DNA from: Deltaproteobacteria bacterium
Lineage (GTDB): Bacteria; Desulfobacterota; DSM-4660; Desulfatiglandales; B25-G16
Assembly (NCBI GenBank): GCA_020348625.1
Contig: CP070752.1
Location: 2,196,489-2,226,005, forward strand
Length of the DNA: 29,517 nucleotides
Reading direction: 5' to 3'
Part shown: piece by piece, positions 6,783 to 14,635 of the stretch
How the letters are laid out: each line of letters begins with the position of its first letter
How positions within the stretch are numbered: position 1 is the first letter of the stretch
The notes under the pieces: generated by a model
Told to the model about the DNA's origin: nothing
The model's database searches: none
What the model saw: only the letters and a program-made list of their open reading frames with translations
Made by a program: the position numbers and the translations under genes

Positions 6783-7904
6783 TTACTCATAGGGATCGTA
6801 GGCATATCCGAGCTCTTTCCAATCTATGACACGGCCGGTCTCCCCATGGCAATCATCACAACTGAAGGCCTTGTCGCTGGGCACTACTGAATGAGAAATG
6901 CTGTAATTGAATTTCCTGGTAACGAGGGTTGCTTCCTTGTATTCCTTCTTGTATTTCCGCATCTCCTCAATCGTGGTTTCTCCATCTTTATCAGCATCTG
7001 CTGCTCGAACCTCGGGGATCGTGATAATATCGTCAAGCGCGCTCTCCCCGCTTCTTACTAACCACGTGAAGGTAACCTCGTTAAAGGGGTGGATTTTTGC
7101 CATGAGATCCGTTGCCCCGAGGAGGGGGAAGTGACCCAGCTTTTTCCCAATATACCACTTATTCTTCGCAATCCATCCTGACTTTCTCATCTCGGTTACG
7201 GGCTTTCCGTCTTCAGTGAATTTGTTCCAGATTCTGCTTTTCAGGGCCTCAGCCGGTCGCGGGCCGGCATGACAGGTAATGCAGGCTATTTTCGTAACAT
7301 GATTGCTGTCGAGAATATCGCCTTCGTCAGCCCTACCGTGGGGTTTTTCCTCATGGCATTTGATGCAGGAAAGGGTCCCTTCCACCGTATCCTCGGTCGT
7401 ATCGATTGCGTATCCCTTGGCAAATTGATGATCGCTGTTTTTATCCGATAGTCTCTCGTGGCAATCGTGGCATCTCATGCCAATGGCCATGTGCACATCG
7501 TGTTCTTCGTCAACGATATCTCCCCTCTTGAGCCTTCCATACAGCTCGTGACACTTTGCGCACTGGGCAACAGTTGGCCTGCCTTTCCCGTCTTTTGTCT
7601 TATGGCACAGCAGACAATCGGTCTTTCCCGTTGCTGGATCCCGATAGGACGAGGTGTGGCATTCGCCACAGTGCTCCTTAAAACCCCTAATCCTGCCCTG
7701 CTTTTCAAAGCTGAAGTTGTTAAAGGCGTCCCACTTTTCCAACATTCCGAGACCATTGCCCCAGCCCCCCAAGGATGAACTTCTTCCGAGCTGCCCGTGA
7801 TAAGAGCTTTCTACAACGTCTCTTGCCTGGGCATCACAGTGACAAAAAAAGATCACAAGCAATAAGACGGATAAGGTCATTACGCTGGGCTTCAATGCTT
7901 TCAC
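6783..7904 (-). CDS. Secreted multihaem c-type cytochrome (seven CxxCH)
   Basis: This is a 373-residue electron-transfer protein of the periplasm or cell surface. A signal peptide (about 1-27, hydrophobic core SVLLLVIFF, possible cleavage after AQA) precedes seven haem-binding motifs: CGECH (79), CLLCH (97), CAKCH (115), CHDCH (145), CIKCH (180), CITCH (208) and CDDCH (349). The first six are clustered. About 137 residues without CxxCH separate them from the last, and this stretch holds an EF-hand-like loop, DADKDGETTIEE (303-314). The C-terminal CDDCHG followed by DWKELGY recalls the octahaem tetrathionate reductase-like cytochromes, but one haem is missing for that class. The GTG start is set by AAGGAG 9 bases upstream. 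It has its own promoter (7948-7976) and terminator. Confidence 0.9.
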   Translation of the reverse strand: MKALKPSVMTLSVLLLVIFFCHCDAQARDVVESSYHGQLGRSSSLGGWGNGLGMLEKWDAFNNFSFEKQGRIRGFKEHCGECHTSSYRDPATGKTDCLLCHKTKDGKGRPTVAQCAKCHELYGRLKRGDIVDEEHDVHMAIGMRCHDCHERLSDKNSDHQFAKGYAIDTTEDTVEGTLSCIKCHEEKPHGRADEGDILDSNHVTKIACITCHAGPRPAEALKSRIWNKFTEDGKPVTEMRKSGWIAKNKWYIGKKLGHFPLLGATDLMAKIHPFNEVTFTWLVRSGESALDDIITIPEVRAADADKDGETTIEEMRKYKKEYKEATLVTRKFNYSISHSVVPSDKAFSCDDCHGETGRVIDWKELGYAYDPYE

Positions 7905-7947
7905 AGTTCGCTTCTCCTTCCCTGTTTGGTTCAATTGGAACAAACGA

Positions 7948-7976
7948 AATAAACCTTGATTTCAAGGGTATGTCAA
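7948..7976 (-). promoter_or_regulatory. Cytochrome promoter with palindrome filling the spacer
   Basis: On the minus strand TTGACA (7971-7976), a 17-base spacer and TTTATT (7948-7953) form a sigma-70-type promoter. The spacer bases 7954-7967 are the perfect inverted repeat CCTTGA-AA-TCAAGG, directly abutting the -10. This is a typical place for an operator or for a spacer-binding activator. Confidence 0.65.
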
Positions 7977-8009
7977 GAAAAAATTCCTCAGCTACTGGTC
8001 CTGTCCTGT

Positions 8010-9908
8010 TTATCCTATGGGGGTTACAATCTTGATCTCTGCCCTGTCTTTGAGTGATTTCAGCCAGGCATCAAAGACCCTTCTCTCTTTGGCAGCGAGA
8101 AGCATCTGTTTGAAGTCGTCCTTTTCCTTTTCATAGTCGGTCATATCGATGCCTTTCTTGTTCAGCCATCGAATAACATAGACCTTGTTGTCGACCTCAA
8201 ACACATCATCTGGGTACCTCTTTTGATCCGAAAGGGAAAAGGCAGCCTCGGAGAGAAACGGTGCGTACCCGATCGAAGGAATACTTCCGCCTCTGCGAAA
8301 AAGACCGGTCTCATCTGTTTTTAAGCCCTTTTTCCGAGCCTGTTCCGGCCAACCGGCACCTCCTTTGAGCTCCTCGAGATACCTTTTTGCCTCCTCCTTT
8401 GCGGCCACGAGGGAAAGATGCTTCTTGAGATCACTGTCTAACTGATCGGAGACCTCACTGATTTCAGGAATATAGGAATCTTGCGTGTCAACAATCTGGA
8501 TGAGATGAAACTTGTCTTCGTGTTCGATGATATCGCTTACCTCGCTCTTTTCCAGGACGTTGATGGACCGAAGGAGCTGTTCATTGCTTCCAAAACCCGG
8601 AATGGGGCCATCTTTCGGAAAGAAGTCGGTTTCCTTTACCGTAAGCCCGTGCTGGGCCGCATAGGTTGCCAGATCAAGGTCGTATGGCATCTGATCCATC
8701 AAGGTCAACATCCTTTCGTTTGCCATCTCCCTGGCCATATCCTGTTTTATGGATGCCTCTATTTGATCTCTGACCTCGGGAAGGGTTTTCACGATAGCCG
8801 GTTTCTTGTCTTCGACCTTAATGAGGTGCCAACCGAACTGAGTTCTTACCGGACCGCCGATCTCACCTTTATTCAGGCTAAAAGCGAGCTCTTCAAAAGG
8901 CTTAACCATTTGTCCTCTGCTGAAATAGCCGAGATCTCCCCCCTTAGACGCAGTGGGGCCCTGAGAGTGTTCTTTTGCAAGAGTGGCAAAGTCCTCTCCC
9001 CCCTTGGCCTTTTCTAGGATGGCCAGTGCTTCTTCCTTTGCCTTGGTATCTTCTGACTCGGACGCGCCTGGGGGCACTTTGAATAGGATATGGCGAGCCT
9101 TTACCTGTTCCGGTTCCTTAAAAGCCTCGGGATTAAGTTCGTAGAACTCCGATATTTCGTCCTCTGCAACGGTTACTTTGTCCAGATAGTCCGATGGATC
9201 GATGGTAAGGGAGGCAATCTTTATTTTTGCTGGAATCCTGTACTTTTCCTTATTCTCCTGAAAGTATTCATCCCGTTTCACGTCAGTAACCTCTCCGCTA
9301 CCCTTAAAATCATCCGGGTTAAAGCTCACAAACCCAAGAGCAATCTGCTCATTTTGATAGGTATAATAGCTCAATACTTCTGCTTCGGTAATCGGGAGAA
9401 AGGATGTGATGGTTTGGTTGATCTTCTGGCCCAGCAAATCCAGTTTTATTCCTGCTTCGAAATCTGCCGGCTGCATCCTGTTCTGACTTAAAAGGAACCG
9501 GTACCTACCCTCATCGAATTGACCGTTGATTTGAAAGGCGGGATAATTGTATATGGCATCAGCAATCTCTTCATCGGTGATCCCGAGACCCAGCCGGGCC
9601 GCCTCTTGGCTGATCAATCTCTTATTGATGAGGCTCTCCAAGGCCCTCTGTTCGATGTTTAATGCCTTCAGAAGGTTTTCGTTCCAGTATTCTTTGTATT
9701 GTTGCTGGAATGACCTGAGCATGTCCCGATAGAGTGCCTCGAACTCCACACCACTAATCAAATCGCCGTTTACATAGGCGATCTTCGCACCGGGTTTAGC
9801 CCCCCGGATCGTATAAATACCCCAGAAGGTAAACACAACGGCTATAAGGCCTACGATGATCTTGATCAGTATACCCTTCGTGTGTTTTCTCATCGCTGTG
9901 ATAAACAT
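8010..9908 (-). CDS. PpiD/SurA-like periplasmic peptidyl-prolyl isomerase
   Basis: This 632-residue membrane-anchored foldase helps newly exported proteins fold in the periplasm. It has a short cytoplasmic start, one membrane helix (about 12-32, ILIKIIVGLIAVVFTFWGIY), a SurA_N-like chaperone region (about 40-185) and a parvulin PPIC domain (about 268-366, beginning VKARHILFKV, with GGDLGYFSRGQMVKPFEELAF and FGWHLIKVE). A further helical and parvulin-like region reaches the C-terminus. This order and size match PpiD rather than soluble SurA. The ATG at 9908 is chosen because GGAGG lies 9 bases upstream and because it places the anchor near the N-terminus. The longer open frame adds 36 residues that overlap the preceding gene. 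The gene follows cobO by 19 bases and is probably cotranscribed with it. Confidence 0.93.
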   Translation of the reverse strand: MFITAMRKHTKGILIKIIVGLIAVVFTFWGIYTIRGAKPGAKIAYVNGDLISGVEFEALYRDMLRSFQQQYKEYWNENLLKALNIEQRALESLINKRLISQEAARLGLGITDEEIADAIYNYPAFQINGQFDEGRYRFLLSQNRMQPADFEAGIKLDLLGQKINQTITSFLPITEAEVLSYYTYQNEQIALGFVSFNPDDFKGSGEVTDVKRDEYFQENKEKYRIPAKIKIASLTIDPSDYLDKVTVAEDEISEFYELNPEAFKEPEQVKARHILFKVPPGASESEDTKAKEEALAILEKAKGGEDFATLAKEHSQGPTASKGGDLGYFSRGQMVKPFEELAFSLNKGEIGGPVRTQFGWHLIKVEDKKPAIVKTLPEVRDQIEASIKQDMAREMANERMLTLMDQMPYDLDLATYAAQHGLTVKETDFFPKDGPIPGFGSNEQLLRSINVLEKSEVSDIIEHEDKFHLIQIVDTQDSYIPEISEVSDQLDSDLKKHLSLVAAKEEAKRYLEELKGGAGWPEQARKKGLKTDETGLFRRGGSIPSIGYAPFLSEAAFSLSDQKRYPDDVFEVDNKVYVIRWLNKKGIDMTDYEKEKDDFKQMLLAAKERRVFDAWLKSLKDRAEIKIVTPIG

Positions 9909-9927
9909 GGAAAGCAGCCTCCAATAC

Positions 9928-10458
9928 TTAGAATTCGATTCCTTTTCTTGCCTGTAGTCCCTTCTGGTAAGGGTGCTTGATCTCATTGATGCGAGAGACA
10001 AGGTCAGCTCGCTCAATGAGTACCTCAGGGCACGTTCTTCCGGTAAGAATTAGCTCAAGATTATGGGGTTTGTTCTCAATCAGGTCAATCACACCCTGTA
10101 CGGATATGAGATTAAAATCGATGGCCACGGTGATCTCATCCAAGATTACGATATCGTAAGCTCCTCCACGTACGAGTTCTTCGGCTTTTTCCATGGCCAG
10201 CTTTGCCTGTTCGAAGTCTACCGGTGATGGATTCTCCGGTTCGATAAGCTCAGTTGTTCCGTAACGAAAGAGGTCTATCCCAAGTCTCTGGAGGCTATTC
10301 ACTTCGCCGTAGTCCCATATTTTCATGAAATGAACAATGGCAATCTTGAGATCATGCCCGACAGCCCTCAGAGCCAGACCGAGGGCAGCAGTTGTTTTTC
10401 CCTTTCCGGGCCCTGTATAGATGTGAATTAGCCCCAAGTTATCCCCTTTTTTCGCCAT
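9928..10458 (-). CDS. cobO: Corrinoid adenosyltransferase CobO/BtuR
   Basis: This 176-residue cytosolic enzyme transfers the 5'-deoxyadenosyl group of ATP to Co(I) corrinoids to make adenosylcobalamin. It has an intact P-loop GPGKGKTT (16-23), the following GLALRAVGHDL helix, a Walker B-like VILDEITVAID and the family C-terminus HPYQKGLQARKGIEF. Length is normal. Spacing to the PpiD-like gene is 19 bases. The start ATG has only a weak RBS (AATAGG). It is divergent from a second, tandem CobO-like gene, and a TATAAT on the minus strand (10505-10510) could serve as its -10. Confidence 0.96.
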   Translation of the reverse strand: MAKKGDNLGLIHIYTGPGKGKTTAALGLALRAVGHDLKIAIVHFMKIWDYGEVNSLQRLGIDLFRYGTTELIEPENPSPVDFEQAKLAMEKAEELVRGGAYDIVILDEITVAIDFNLISVQGVIDLIENKPHNLELILTGRTCPEVLIERADLVSRINEIKHPYQKGLQARKGIEF

Positions 10459-10592
10459 GCGCCTATTTCTTGATTTCGAAACTTCTGCTGTCGTTTTTTA
10501 ACCGATTATATGGTTCCTGTCAATCGTGAGACCTAAAGAATTGTGTCCAAACACGGAAAGTGCTATAGGTTCTATGATATTTCTCAGACCAG
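10459..10592. promoter_or_regulatory. Divergent intergenic region between the two cobO-like genes
   Basis: The region is AT-rich. On the minus strand a perfect TATAAT (10505-10510) lies about 47 bases before the cobO start, without a good -35. On the plus strand a weak TTGTGT (10541-10546), 17 bases, TATAGG (10564-10569) arrangement precedes the tandem gene. I saw no B12-box or cobalamin riboswitch fold. Confidence 0.35.
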
Positions 10593-11705
10593 GTGCATCA
10601 TAGGGAAATAAAGAGGGGATTGGAGATCTGGGAAGCACAAGGTGAATGGAAAAACAAGCCAGCTAGGCCAATGCTCACACAGGGATTAGTTCAGGTCTAT
10701 ACCGGAAAGACGGAGCATATGAACCTCGCCCATATAGGGTTGAGTCTCAGGGCCACGGGGCAAAACCTGCGTACCTTTTTGATGGGCTTCGTTCCGCATC
10801 CATTTGTAGGCACAGAAGACAAAGCACTTTCGTTTCTTAGGCCGAACGTAGTGGTCGAGAGAATACCCATAGCTCGTAGACCCCCTGGTGAGAAATTACC
10901 CGATAGCGACAGAAACAAGATTAGGTCCTCCTTTGAACACATACAGGACATAATTCTTGGCGGCTCCTATGATATCGTTATCTTGGAGGAAATCAATCAG
11001 ATCGTCAACAAGGGCATTATCCCCCCAGACAATATCCTGAAATTGATGAAGAACAAACCCGCTCATGTGGAATTGATCTTAACGGGAAGCAATGCAGAGG
11101 ATGAGGTTATTGAGGAGGCGGATCTGGTAACCGAAATGGTCGAGCACAAAACGGAGGATGGATCTTGGGAGATTGAAGGCCGCAATCCCGAGGGATGCAT
11201 AGCAGTAGTAACGGGAAATGGTAAAGGCAAGACTACCTATTGCCTTGGGCGGGCCATGTTCTTTGCTGCCAATGGAATCCCCTCAAGCATTTTACAGTTC
11301 ATAAAATCTCCCTTTGCCTATGGCGAGGTTATTGCCTGTGAGAGATTCCCTCATCTCGAGATCAAGAGCATGGGTGAGGGTTTTATCACTGGATCGGCAA
11401 GGCCTTCGAAAAAACACCGGGATGCCGCACGAGGCGCCTGGGAGGCCTGCTTGAGGGAGATATTCTCTCTCACCTACCGGCTCATAGTGCTGGATGAGAT
11501 CAACATAGCAACCCATTTGGACCTTGTGCATCCGGATCGGATCAGAGAGATGATGTTCTTAAAGCCGAGAAACCTGCATGTTATCTTGAGTGGCCGGGGT
11601 GCTCACCCCGAGATGATCAAGCATGCCTCGGCAGTTTTCGAGATGAGGGAGATCAAACACCCCTTTCACAAAGGTATAAAGGCCAGAAGGGGGATTGAGT
11701 TTTGA
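10593..11705 (+). CDS. Tandem CobO-like protein with degenerate first nucleotide site
   Basis: This 370-residue protein consists of two CobO/BtuR-type domains. In the first (about 31-185) the P-loop position aligns without gaps to that of CobO but reads KTEHMNLAHI where CobO has PGKGKTTAAL, so every key residue is lost. The surrounding GLSLRATGQNLR and VILEEIN are kept. The second (about 200-370) has an intact P-loop TGNGKGKTT (207-215), LIVLDEIN and the family ending HPFHKGIKARRGIEF. The likely product is an ATP:corrinoid adenosyltransferase, or a corrinoid-handling ATPase, built as a pseudo-dimer. It leads a corrinoid methyltransferase cluster, with 96 bases to the MtrH gene. The start is uncertain: a GTG at 10593 and an ATG at 10671 are both possible, and neither has a strong RBS. 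Confidence 0.85.
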   Translation: MHHREIKRGLEIWEAQGEWKNKPARPMLTQGLVQVYTGKTEHMNLAHIGLSLRATGQNLRTFLMGFVPHPFVGTEDKALSFLRPNVVVERIPIARRPPGEKLPDSDRNKIRSSFEHIQDIILGGSYDIVILEEINQIVNKGIIPPDNILKLMKNKPAHVELILTGSNAEDEVIEEADLVTEMVEHKTEDGSWEIEGRNPEGCIAVVTGNGKGKTTYCLGRAMFFAANGIPSSILQFIKSPFAYGEVIACERFPHLEIKSMGEGFITGSARPSKKHRDAARGAWEACLREIFSLTYRLIVLDEINIATHLDLVHPDRIREMMFLKPRNLHVILSGRGAHPEMIKHASAVFEMREIKHPFHKGIKARRGIEF

Positions 11706-11801
11706 CAGAATCTTTTAGTGACATCTGCTAAGAAAACTGTTCATCTGTGCCCAATTCTAGAGTAACGGGAAAAACAGCTTTGATACGAATGTGAAGATCG
11801 T

Positions 11802-12752
11802 ATGTTTCACTTTTCTACCGAGCAGAAAGTCTGTGAGATCGGCGGCGTGAGATTGGGTGGTCAGCCCGGTGACTATCCCACCGTGGTTGTGCCCTCCCTC
11901 TTTCAGAAGGGAGATCGCGTCCTTGAGGGTACCAAGCGAAAGGAAGAGTTTAACAGAAAAAGAGCCGAAGAGCTCTTGAGGATGACGGAAAAACTTTCAG
12001 CAGAGACGGGGGTCCCCTGCATGGCCGATATTGTGGCTAATACGGGGGCGGAGTTTAAGACCCATATTGATTTCGTTACGAGCATCACCGACATGCCCTT
12101 TTGTACCGATGCCTGGGTCATGAAGGCGAAATTGGAGGGGGCAAGCTACTGTGCTGAAAGGGGATTGTTGGACCGGATGTTTTACAACAGCCTCACCGTC
12201 TGGGAGAAGGATCTCGAGACCGAGATACGGGGAATTTCCGCTCTGGGGGTCAAACATGTCCTGCTGGTGGCCTTTGATCAGGAGGACCAGATGCCCACCG
12301 GACGTGTCACAGGTACCCAGAGGCTCTTGGATTCCATAGAAAGGGTCGGGGCCAGTTTTGAGAGTATTATTGTCGATACCTCGGCCATGAACGCACCGGC
12401 AGTAGCCCTGTGTTCACTGGCAAACCGGTTAATTAAAAAGAAGTGGGGATTCCCTTGCGCCAGCGCCCCTTCGAACGGCTCCTACATGTGGAAGAGCGCA
12501 CGCGAGCTGTGGGGTTTCAAGGGCTGGGCCGGTGCCGATGCCGCCTTGGCTGGGCTTGCATCGACCCTGTTTCACGATATGATCTTCTCTGGGCCCATGG
12601 CAGGCTCCCCCAGGCTTTTTCCGGCAGTAGCCCTGGCCGATGCCTTTACGGCCACGCTGGTCTTTGGCGAAACAAAAAAACTCCCTGCCTCGGACAGCCA
12701 TCCGCTCTATAAGCTCTTTCCCGAGTTTGTGGAACAGGTTGAAGTACGGTAG
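11802..12752 (+). CDS. MtrH-family methyltransferase (methyltetrahydrofolate:corrinoid protein type)
   Basis: This 316-residue protein is of the tetrahydromethanopterin S-methyltransferase subunit H family. The N-terminus, with VCEIGGVRLGGQPGDYPTV, is typical, followed by VPCMADIVANTGAEF, FCTDAW and LLDRMFYNSLT, which line the pterin-binding TIM barrel in this family. In bacteria, family members act as methyltransferase II, moving the methyl group between a corrinoid protein and tetrahydrofolate. Here it sits just before a MtaA-type methyltransferase, a corrinoid protein and a reactivase, which fits that role. The ATG gives the family's normal N-terminus although its RBS (GAAG) is weak. Confidence 0.9.
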   Translation: MFHFSTEQKVCEIGGVRLGGQPGDYPTVVVPSLFQKGDRVLEGTKRKEEFNRKRAEELLRMTEKLSAETGVPCMADIVANTGAEFKTHIDFVTSITDMPFCTDAWVMKAKLEGASYCAERGLLDRMFYNSLTVWEKDLETEIRGISALGVKHVLLVAFDQEDQMPTGRVTGTQRLLDSIERVGASFESIIVDTSAMNAPAVALCSLANRLIKKKWGFPCASAPSNGSYMWKSARELWGFKGWAGADAALAGLASTLFHDMIFSGPMAGSPRLFPAVALADAFTATLVFGETKKLPASDSHPLYKLFPEFVEQVEVR

Positions 12753-12855
12753 CGGGATTCCCTTGCAAAAAGGCGCTATAGAGGCTCGGTTTGCCGGTTG
12801 TCTGGCTGTGTGCTTGAGGTATTGATCACGATTTTGGTGAGGGAGGAGAGAGGCT

Positions 12856-13902
12856 ATGACGGAAATGATGCCCAAGGAACGGATTCTGAAATTCTTCAAG
12901 CGAGAGCCGGTGGATCGGATGCCCTGTTTTAGCGGTATGGGCATGGTGACCGTTCAGGCCATTGAGCAGATGGGAATACGCTTTGCCGAGGTGCACACCT
13001 CAGCGGAGCACATGGCCCTCTCGGCCATGACCACTGCGGAACTGTTCGGTTTTGATGCGGTGGTGATCCCTTACGATATGTGCACGGTGCCCGAGGCCCT
13101 AGGCCGGGGGGTGAGCCTGTATCAGGACTCCGATGAAATCCTCTATCCCACCGTGCCCTCCAAGTGGGCAACCCTGGATGAGGGAGCCATTTCCGCCGAT
13201 TATCTGAGCAAGGGAAGGATGCCGGTGGTGGATGATGCCTTGGGTGTTTTAAAATCGAGGTGTGATGGGAGATTTGCCTTAGGGGGTTGGGTGCTCGGAC
13301 CCTTCACCATGGCCGGCCAGCTCATCGAGCTGGATGTGCTGCTCAAGGGAACCAGAAAGGAAGCGGAAAAGGTGGAGCATTTTCTCTCACAAATGACCGA
13401 CCTCGTCATCAAGGTGGCCCGTCACTATCAGGACCTGGGTGTGGATTATATGAATATCCGCGAGATGGGTTCAGGTACCGATATCATCTCCCCCCGCGTG
13501 TGGAAGCGCCTCGTTCAGGGGAATCTCCAGAGGGTCTTCTCGGCCCTGGAATCGCCCAAGATTCTTCATATCTGCGGATCCACTGATATGATCATAGAGA
13601 TGATGAGCGAGTGCGGTGCTGATGCCCTCAGCGTGGACCAGAAGAACACCGTGGCCGAATCCCGCAAAAGGCTCGGGAATGAGGTGCTGCTGCTGGGCAA
13701 TTTCGATCCCTACGAAACCCTGGTCCAGATGGATGCATCAGAGGTGGTCCACGTGATCAAGGCGTGTATCGATGCCGGGGTCGATGCGGTCTGGCCCGGG
13801 TGTGATATATGGCCCGATGCGAAACGGGAAAACGTAGAGACCTATGTGAGAGCGGTGCGGGAATACGGCACAGGGCCGACGCCTGCGGTCGGAAGGGTCT
13901 AA
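12856..13902 (+). CDS. MtaA/UroD-family zinc methyltransferase (probable substrate:corrinoid or methylcorrinoid methyltransferase)
   Basis: This 348-residue protein has the uroporphyrinogen-decarboxylase fold. True HemE residues are replaced by a zinc site: HICG gives H238 and C240, and PGCDIWPD gives C316. These positions match the His-x-Cys...Cys zinc ligands known for MtaA (237, 239, 316). The N-terminus PKERILKFFKREPVDRMPC is also typical of the MtaA/CmuA branch. Such enzymes activate a thiol or methyl donor and exchange methyl groups with a corrinoid protein, here probably the one encoded 20 bases downstream. The RBS AGGAGAGG precedes the ATG. The substrate is not readable from the sequence, and O-demethylation of a methoxylated compound is one possibility. 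Confidence 0.9.
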   Translation: MTEMMPKERILKFFKREPVDRMPCFSGMGMVTVQAIEQMGIRFAEVHTSAEHMALSAMTTAELFGFDAVVIPYDMCTVPEALGRGVSLYQDSDEILYPTVPSKWATLDEGAISADYLSKGRMPVVDDALGVLKSRCDGRFALGGWVLGPFTMAGQLIELDVLLKGTRKEAEKVEHFLSQMTDLVIKVARHYQDLGVDYMNIREMGSGTDIISPRVWKRLVQGNLQRVFSALESPKILHICGSTDMIIEMMSECGADALSVDQKNTVAESRKRLGNEVLLLGNFDPYETLVQMDASEVVHVIKACIDAGVDAVWPGCDIWPDAKRENVETYVRAVREYGTGPTPAVGRV

Positions 13903-13922
13903 GAAAAAGGAGGACGTGAGGT

Positions 13923-14600
13923 ATGGGAAAAGAACAACTCAGAGAGGAGCTGCTAAAGACACTGAGCGATGCGGTGGTAAATATGGATGAGGATACTGCC
14001 GCAGAGGCCGCCCAGAAGGTCGTTGATCAGGGCTTGAACGCCTATGATGCGGTAATGAACGGCCTTGCTGCCGGAATGGAGATCGTGGGCGATCTCTACG
14101 ACAAGCACGAATACTTCGTGCCCGAACTCCTGTTGTGCGCCGACGCCCTTTACGCCGGTCTGGATATCCTGAAGCCTCGGATCAAACCGGAAGATATAGG
14201 GGAGAGCGCCAAGGGCCAGGTGGTGATCGGTACGGTGCAAGGCGATGTCCATGACATCGGGAAGAACATCATCAAGATGATGTTCGAGGTTGCGGGCTTC
14301 ACCGTCCATGACCTTGGCCGTGATGTACCGCTGGAGAAATTCGTGGAAGAGCAGATGCGAACGGATTCGGAGATCGTGGCCCTTTCCGCCATGATGACCA
14401 CCACCATGATGGGCATGAAAAAGGTGGTAGAGATGATCAAGGAGAAAAACCCCAATGTGGCAATCATGCTCGGCGGGGCGCCGGTCACCAAGGATGTCAC
14501 CGAGCTTTTCGGGGCAGATGGCTATGCCGATTCAGCGGGAAACGCCGTCCAGGAGGCCATTAAAATGATCAGCCGCCTCCGGGAGATGCAGCAAACGTAG
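13923..14600 (+). CDS. Corrinoid methyl-carrier protein
   Basis: This 225-residue protein carries the methyl group on a cobamide cofactor between the methyltransferases. A helical cap domain (about 5-90) is followed by a Rossmann-like B12-binding domain (about 97-220). GDVHDIG (107-113) supplies the histidine (H110) that replaces the lower cobalt ligand, and ALSAMMTTTM and MLGGAPV complete the cofactor pocket. Length and order match MtaC/MtvC-type proteins. AAGGAGG stands 9 bases before the ATG, the strongest RBS in this cluster, as expected for an abundant carrier. It starts 20 bases after the MtaA-type gene. Confidence 0.96.
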   Translation: MGKEQLREELLKTLSDAVVNMDEDTAAEAAQKVVDQGLNAYDAVMNGLAAGMEIVGDLYDKHEYFVPELLLCADALYAGLDILKPRIKPEDIGESAKGQVVIGTVQGDVHDIGKNIIKMMFEVAGFTVHDLGRDVPLEKFVEEQMRTDSEIVALSAMMTTTMMGMKKVVEMIKEKNPNVAIMLGGAPVTKDVTELFGADGYADSAGNAVQEAIKMISRLREMQQT

Positions 14601-14635
14601 GAAGCCTCGAGATATGTGAACGGGAGCGTGGGTGC

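Noticed and set aside
7954..7967. Reading the cytochrome promoter palindrome as an FNR box
   Set aside because: An FNR site needs TTGAT-N4-ATCAA. Here the half-sites TTGA and TCAA are separated by only two bases.
8481..9017. Plus-strand open frame of 178 codons
   Set aside because: It is antisense to the PPIC and neighbouring regions of the PpiD-like gene, whose domains are well supported.
2798..10552. The 12-base string TTGTGTCCAAAC upstream of both the sirtuin (minus strand, 2798-2809) and the tandem CobO gene (10541-10552)
   Set aside because: Many shared 12-mers are expected by chance in a window of this size, and no longer match or conserved spacing to a start is seen.
10459..10592. 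Cobalamin riboswitch between the two cobO-like genes
   Set aside because: No B12-box-like sequence or supporting hairpins were seen, and the gap is too short to hold a full riboswitch together with two promoters.
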